Shown here piece by piece: positions 37,959 through 41,450 of a DNA stretch of 41,450 nt. The first letter of the stretch is position 1; each line of letters starts with the position of its first letter. The stretch is taken from contig CAAGJR010000210.1 of NCBI GenBank assembly GCA_900770265.1, forward strand, positions 1 through 41,450, read 5' to 3'. Made by a program: the position numbers and the translations under genes. Under the pieces are notes generated by a model, which was given only the letters and a program-made list of their open reading frames with translations, was not told the origin of the DNA and made no database searches. The stretch is from an uncultured Acidaminococcus sp. (GTDB lineage Bacteria > Bacillota > Negativicutes > Acidaminococcales > Acidaminococcaceae).

Positions 37959-38279
37959 ATGACCTATCATTTTGACAACCGGGAATACGACTGCCCCTTT
38001 GACTGTTTCATCGATATCATCAAAGGCAAATGGCGCACCAGCCTGCTGCTGGAACTGGCTTCCCATCCCTGCTATTTCAGGGAATTACAGCGGGCCCTGC
38101 CGGGAATCAGCGCCAAGGTCCTGACCGAAAATCTGCAGGTGCTGGAACGGAATCAGCTGGTCGTCCGCCGGGAGCACGCTACCCAGCCAGTCACCGTGGA
38201 ATATTCCCTGACAAAAAACGGCACCCATCTGGTGGGCGTCATGCGCCAGATCAACCAGTGGGTGGACAGCTGCTTTTAG
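37959..38279 (+). CDS. HxlR-type winged-helix transcriptional regulator
   Basis: A 106-residue HxlR-family regulator. The typical N-terminal Cys region (YDCPFDCFIDIIKGKWR) is followed by a winged helix with FRELQRALPGISAKVLTENLQVLE and the wing RREHATQPVTVEYSLT. Two cysteines near the N-terminus (residues 11 and 15) suggest redox or electrophile sensing, as in YodB/HypR relatives; this is inferred. The start follows ATGGAGGAAC. It converges with, and overlaps by 4 bases, the SnoaL-like gene. The target genes are unknown; copA is divergent but has its own operators. Confidence 0.88.
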   Translation: MTYHFDNREYDCPFDCFIDIIKGKWRTSLLLELASHPCYFRELQRALPGISAKVLTENLQVLERNQLVVRREHATQPVTVEYSLTKNGTHLVGVMRQINQWVDSCF

Positions 38280-38731
38280 AACATGCCGTTGCTGTTTTCC
38301 GCTTTTTCCGGGATGTCCTGGATGATATCCCAGTGCTCCACAATCTTCCCGTTCTGGATCCGGAAGATATCCATGGCAGCCTGGCCCCGGTCCGTGGCGT
38401 TCAGCTGGATGTGATTATGGATGTAGACCATATCCCCGTCGGCCCCGATGTGTTTGATCACCGCCGTAGACTGAGGATATTCCTTCAAAAACCCGGTAAT
38501 GGCCTCTTTGAAGTTGGCCTTGCTATCCTTAAAACCCGGGCTGTGCTGGGTATAGGTGTCCCCCACCATTTCATCCACCACTTTCGTGTTATGATCGTTG
38601 AACAGCTGGTTCCAGAAATATTCAGCCAGTTCCTTATTGTTCTTGAATTGGGGAGCCGCACCGGCCACTCCCGGCAGTACACCGCACAAAGCCAAGCCCA
38701 ATGCCAGGCCCAACAGTTTCTTTTTCATCAT
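38276..38731 (-). CDS. Exported SnoaL/NTF2-like protein
   Basis: A 151-residue protein with a signal peptide (MMKKKLLGLALGLALCGVLPGVAGAA). The rest fits the SnoaL-like alpha+beta cone: ELAEYFWNQLFNDHN, YTQHSPGF, a strand pair around MVYIHNHIQLNATDRGQ and a last strand FRIQNGKIVEHWDIIQDIPE. Such domains occur in polyketide cyclases and many proteins of unknown activity. Substrate and role are unknown; its ends are clear. The start ATG follows AAGGAGGTCATC, with a second ATG directly after it. Confidence 0.82.
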   Translation of the reverse strand: MMKKKLLGLALGLALCGVLPGVAGAAPQFKNNKELAEYFWNQLFNDHNTKVVDEMVGDTYTQHSPGFKDSKANFKEAITGFLKEYPQSTAVIKHIGADGDMVYIHNHIQLNATDRGQAAMDIFRIQNGKIVEHWDIIQDIPEKAENSNGMF

Positions 38732-38826
38732 ATGATGACCTCCTTGTGGTTTCTAGAGTTAGTTTAACATAACCAAAAACAAAAGAAAAGGAGGCACCTT
38801 CAGGTAACCCCCTTCCAACACACTTT

Positions 38827-39138
38827 CTATTTTTCTACGATTTCCTCGTCCTTCACCGGCGGCTGGCCCAGCCAGCCCAGGGCTTCATTGATATCCAGGG
38901 TGATGATCCCGTCCTCCTTCACAAAGGCCGGGATGCCGATGAAGGACGTGCCGTTTGCCCCCTCCCGCACGGTCGTGAATTCCGGTTTCCGGTCCCGCAG
39001 GGTCAGGAAGGCTTTCAGGTTCGTGGTATTGGCCGTAATGTCCACCCAGTGGAACTGGTCTTCAATTCCCCGGTTTTTCAGGACCGCCAGCGTATTCCGA
39101 CAATCGATGCAGATGGTGCTTCCATATAATGTAATCAT
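38827..39138 (-). CDS. Glutaredoxin-like thioredoxin-fold protein
   Basis: A 103-residue thioredoxin-fold protein with an N-terminal active site CIDC (ITLYGSTICIDCRNTL), a cis-Pro segment (SFIGIPAFVKEDG) and an acidic tail. It likely reduces disulfides or carries a Cys thiol in the cytosol. The CxxC plus length are close to glutaredoxin-like proteins of anaerobes. The ATG follows AAAGGAGCCTGAACC. It is a single gene, divergent from the HD-domain gene. Confidence 0.82.
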   Translation of the reverse strand: MITLYGSTICIDCRNTLAVLKNRGIEDQFHWVDITANTTNLKAFLTLRDRKPEFTTVREGANGTSFIGIPAFVKEDGIITLDINEALGWLGQPPVKDEEIVEK

Positions 39139-39232
39139 GGTTCAGGCTCCTTTCCAAATTTTATCAGGATTATACCATGAAAGGAAAAACCGTACTATAA
39201 TAATTCCAACATACCAAAAGGGAGGAACCCTT

Positions 39233-39796
39233 ATGACCCCAGAAACCTATCTTGCCCTCCTGGTCCGGGCAGGAAAACTGAAAACGGCGGTCCGTCACTG
39301 CTGGCTGGCCCCGGAGCGCCAGGAAAGCGTGGCAGACCACAGCTGGCGCATGGCCCTCATGGCCCTGCTGCTGACCCATGTACCGGAATTTGCCGATGTG
39401 GATCTGGACCGGGTGATCCGGCTGTGCCTGATCCACGACCTGGGAGAAGCCTTTACCGGAGACATCCCCACGTTCCAGAAGGACGCAGCCGACCGGCAGA
39501 CGGAAGATCAGGTATACCAGAAATGGCTGGCCACGTTCCCCGAAGCGGACCGGAAGGACTGGCAGGCCCTGCTGGCCGAATGGGACGCCCAGAATACAGT
39601 GGAAGCGAAAGTGGCCAAAGCCCTGGACAAGCTGGAGGCGGTGATCAGCCACAACGAATCGGATATCACCACCTGGCTGCCCCTGGAACATGACCTGCAA
39701 TACACCTACCCGGAAAAAGCGGTGGCGTTCTCTCCCTGGCTGCAGGCGTTGAAAAATCTTGTGGATAAGTGGACAAGTGAAAAAGAAAGGGTGTGA
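39233..39796 (+). CDS. HD-domain phosphohydrolase (YfbR-like)
   Basis: A 187-residue HD-domain metal phosphohydrolase of the HD_3 type (YfbR-like 5'-nucleotidases are relatives). Metal ligands are visible as RQESVADHSWRMA (His), CLIHDLGEAFTGD (the HD pair) and an Asp in KALDKLEAVI. Such enzymes remove phosphate from nucleotides; the exact substrate is not known here. The ATG at 39233 follows AAGGGAGGAACC; the frame is open further upstream but inside the divergent regulatory region. It converges with the esterase gene across a shared terminator that includes the stop codon. Confidence 0.87.
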   Translation: MTPETYLALLVRAGKLKTAVRHCWLAPERQESVADHSWRMALMALLLTHVPEFADVDLDRVIRLCLIHDLGEAFTGDIPTFQKDAADRQTEDQVYQKWLATFPEADRKDWQALLAEWDAQNTVEAKVAKALDKLEAVISHNESDITTWLPLEHDLQYTYPEKAVAFSPWLQALKNLVDKWTSEKERV

Positions 39797-39821
39797 ATTT
39801 TTTCACACCCTTTCTTTACTT
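39783..39821. terminator. Bidirectional terminator between the HD-domain gene and the esterase gene
   Basis: AAAGAAAGGGTGTGAA-TTT-TTCACACCCTTTCTTT. The TGA stop of the HD-domain gene is in the left arm and the esterase stop lies at the right edge. Confidence 0.88.
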
Positions 39822-41135
39822 CTTCTGTGCGAACAGCCAGTCACGGATGGCATCGATGTTATAAGCAAAGGACCAGGTGTACATATGGTTCCCGCCGGCG
39901 AAGACCGTGTAGTTGATCTTGCTGCCCTGGGCGGCCAGTTTCTTCACCTTCTGGTCCAGTTCGGCCACCGGTGCCTTGCTGTCCCAGGGTTCCTTGTTCT
40001 GGGCTACGGTGGCACCCAGTGCCTTCCACTTGGCCACGGCTTCGTTCATGCCCGGATAGGCCTTGTTGTCCCCTTCACAAACCGTGATCCACAGGTTCTT
40101 GTCCTTCAGGGCTTCCATCTCCGTAGTATCCCACTGACAGGCCACGAACCACTGGGCAGCAAACAGATCCGGATACCTGTCGCTGATGGCGATGTTCGTC
40201 ATCCCGCCCTGGGATTGGCCGGTACCATAGATCCGGCTGGTATCCACCGCATAATCTTTGATCACCTGCTGCAGCAGATGGGTCACCAGGGTCAGGCCAT
40301 CGGTCCACTGGTTCTTGTCCGTGGTCATCATACCCAGTTTGTCCACCATATCCTGGGTATACTGGGGGGCCAGGACGATGCTGGGATGTTTGGCCTGTTC
40401 CTCCGGGCTGGTCCACACGGTGGCGCCGTTGCCCTGGAACAGCGGGGTCTTGTCGTTGTTGATATTGGCGCTGGCATCGGCTACGAAGAACAGCAGTGGA
40501 TACTTTTTGGCAGGATCATAGTTTTCCGGCAGATACAGATTATAAGGCATGGTGTAGCCGGTGGCGGGGTCCGTATACGTATACTGTTTGAAACGGTCCA
40601 GCACCGGTTCCCGGGTTTCGTCCGCACTCAGGTCTTTCGTGATCCTGCTGAACTTCCTGCCATCAGCAGCCTTCACATCCTTTACCTGACGCACCTTCAC
40701 GGACAGATCCGGCGCCTTCCGGTCGGATTTCATGGGAGCATCCACACCCACCCCATTGTCCGGTTTCTGGTCTTTGGGTTTGTCCTTCTTATCCGGCCGG
40801 TTGGCCAGGTCGCCGTCATAGACCGTGTTCTGCTGCAGCAGATCCAGGAACACATACCGGCCGTCCCTGCCGTCGACCGTGCGGTCCTGGCTGCTGGTGG
40901 TGACACCGGAGATGGTCCGGCCCTCCACGGTGTAATCCGCCGTGGAAAGATTCTTCGCCGTCATGGCCCGGGGATACTGCAATACCACCTGGCTGGGCTT
41001 TTCTCCGTCCCCGTATACATCCGTGATCACAGTGACCTTTTCAATACCGGCGGCAGCCCAGGCAGGCTGCACCCCATTTACAAACAGCAGCCCGGTAAAA
41101 AGCCCGGCTGCCAAAAGCATTCGATTCCATTTCAT
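39816..41135 (-). CDS. Secreted alpha/beta-hydrolase, PHB-depolymerase-type esterase
   Basis: A 439-residue exported protein. A signal peptide (MLLAAGLFTGLLFVNGVQPAWA) leads to an N-terminal beta-rich Ig-like domain (about residues 30-150), then an alpha/beta hydrolase. The nucleophile elbow is YGTGQSQGGMTN (Gly-x-Ser-x-Gly); a late His is in AGGNHMYTWSF. The domain layout matches the PHB-depolymerase/feruloyl-esterase-like group of secreted peptidases/esterases. The substrate is unknown; a linker rich in Lys/Asp (NRPDKKDKPKDQKPDNG) lies near residue 115. The ATG follows ATAAGGAGCG. The inverted repeat CCTTTTGG...CCAAAAGG (41155-41182) lies in its leader. Confidence 0.87.
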   Translation of the reverse strand: MKWNRMLLAAGLFTGLLFVNGVQPAWAAAGIEKVTVITDVYGDGEKPSQVVLQYPRAMTAKNLSTADYTVEGRTISGVTTSSQDRTVDGRDGRYVFLDLLQQNTVYDGDLANRPDKKDKPKDQKPDNGVGVDAPMKSDRKAPDLSVKVRQVKDVKAADGRKFSRITKDLSADETREPVLDRFKQYTYTDPATGYTMPYNLYLPENYDPAKKYPLLFFVADASANINNDKTPLFQGNGATVWTSPEEQAKHPSIVLAPQYTQDMVDKLGMMTTDKNQWTDGLTLVTHLLQQVIKDYAVDTSRIYGTGQSQGGMTNIAISDRYPDLFAAQWFVACQWDTTEMEALKDKNLWITVCEGDNKAYPGMNEAVAKWKALGATVAQNKEPWDSKAPVAELDQKVKKLAAQGSKINYTVFAGGNHMYTWSFAYNIDAIRDWLFAQKK

Positions 41136-41154
41136 GTTCTATACGCTCCTTATA

Positions 41155-41182
41155 CCTTTTGGGTTCCTAACTATCCAAAAGG
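41155..41182 (-). promoter_or_regulatory. Inverted repeat upstream of the esterase gene
   Basis: CCTTTTGG-N12-CCAAAAGG, 20 bases before the start codon, may be an operator or a leader hairpin. No convincing -35/-10 pair could be fixed in 41183-41250. Confidence 0.4.
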
Positions 41183-41244
41183 GTACTAACAGCTCATGAA
41201 ATAAAAATGAAATCGTCAGTAACAAATTGTGACAAAAAGCAGAA

Positions 41245-41315
41245 GCCAAGAAAGGGCGCACCGGGCGATATGTTGCCTGCCCTGCACACTTCGGTCGAAG
41301 TCTACGTTTCTTGGC
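41245..41315. repeat. Hairpin GCCAAGAAA/TTTCTTGGC enclosing a truncated palindrome copy
   Basis: A 9-bp perfect stem (41245-41253 with 41307-41315) encloses a lone GGGCGCACCGGGCGA half, of the type seen at 2613, which ends in CTACG without its matching right arm. Confidence 0.55.
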
Positions 41316-41362
41316 GGGCGCACCGGGCGGGATCGCTCCGCAACCCTTGGTGCGCCCCTACG
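41316..41362. repeat. 9-bp-arm palindrome with inner hairpin, arms GGGCGCACC/GGTGCGCCC
   Basis: Arms at 41316-41324 and 41349-41357, then CCTACGG. Inner stem GGG/CCC, like 7833-7881. Confidence 0.75.
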
Positions 41363-41399
41363 GAGATACGGAGTATAATCGATTGTCCGCTGCTGCACC

Positions 41400-41450
41400 G
41401 TAGGGGCTTACCAAGACCGGCGCAAGCCGTGTCGCCCGGTAAGCCCGTCC
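41400..41450. repeat. 9-bp-arm palindrome with inner hairpin, arms GGGCTTACC/GGTAAGCCC
   Basis: GTAGG border at the left; it runs to the window edge. The order GGGCGCACC-type copy then GGGCTTACC-type copy is the same as at 7833-7960. No gene is seen in 41136-41450. Confidence 0.7.

Noticed and set aside
1..41450. tRNA, rRNA or prophage genes
   Set aside because: No cloverleaf, rRNA core sequence, integrase or phage structural gene was recognised by eye; a tRNAscan/Rfam run would settle small RNAs.

Overview
The window reads as chromosome from a strictly anaerobic, GC-rich Negativicutes bacterium, most likely an Acidaminococcaceae-type amino-acid fermenter. This is inferred from gene content: acyl-CoA dehydrogenases, a rubredoxin/flavodiiron pair, ATP-dependent PEP carboxykinase, a murein-dipeptide operon that would yield glutamate, and strong AGGAGG-type ribosome sites. 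No rRNA, tRNA, CRISPR array, prophage or complete insertion sequence was seen. About 37 protein genes are supported, mostly housekeeping and in short operons.

Layout. 1-2070: an edge ORF, an Rpn/PD-(D/E)XK nuclease, a gene tail that kept its terminator, and a repeat-rich island. 2070-4660: nitroreductase, methionine aminopeptidase and a DUF368 polyprenyl-phosphate transporter. 4788-7805: ferrous-iron uptake (feoA-feoA-feoB-Cys-rich protein), with a shared operator in both promoters. 8020-11340: an acyl-CoA dehydrogenase/EtfA-domain/rubredoxin fusion directly followed by a flavodiiron protein, probably one O2-consuming electron chain. 11340-12260: a second repeat island. 12263-14904: the t6A operon tsaE-tsaB-rimI-tsaD. 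14999-18998: pckA, an acyl-CoA dehydrogenase, a thioesterase and a 3D-domain wall protein. 19032-21042: a long glutamine synthetase. 21311-25613: DUF3870, then a DUF819 permease, dipeptide epimerase and PepV operon behind a leader terminator. 25660-32861: a serine hydrolase, dusB, coaX, birA-bioY and ftsH. 32918-35145: hpt, tilS and an S1-domain protein. 35173-37826: a copper ATPase under two CsoR-like operators. 37899-41135: HxlR regulator, SnoaL-like protein, glutaredoxin-like protein, HD phosphohydrolase and a secreted esterase.

The least explained material lies between genes. Two repeat families recur. The first is a 3'-end module: a hairpin at the stop codon, 2-5 heptads of the type GTCACTA, a GATGGA/GAAGGA box, then one or two hairpins. 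The second is a family of palindromes with 9-bp arms that start GGG and are bordered by CCTACG. Their arm sequences differ from copy to copy but always stay complementary, so structure rather than sequence appears to be conserved.
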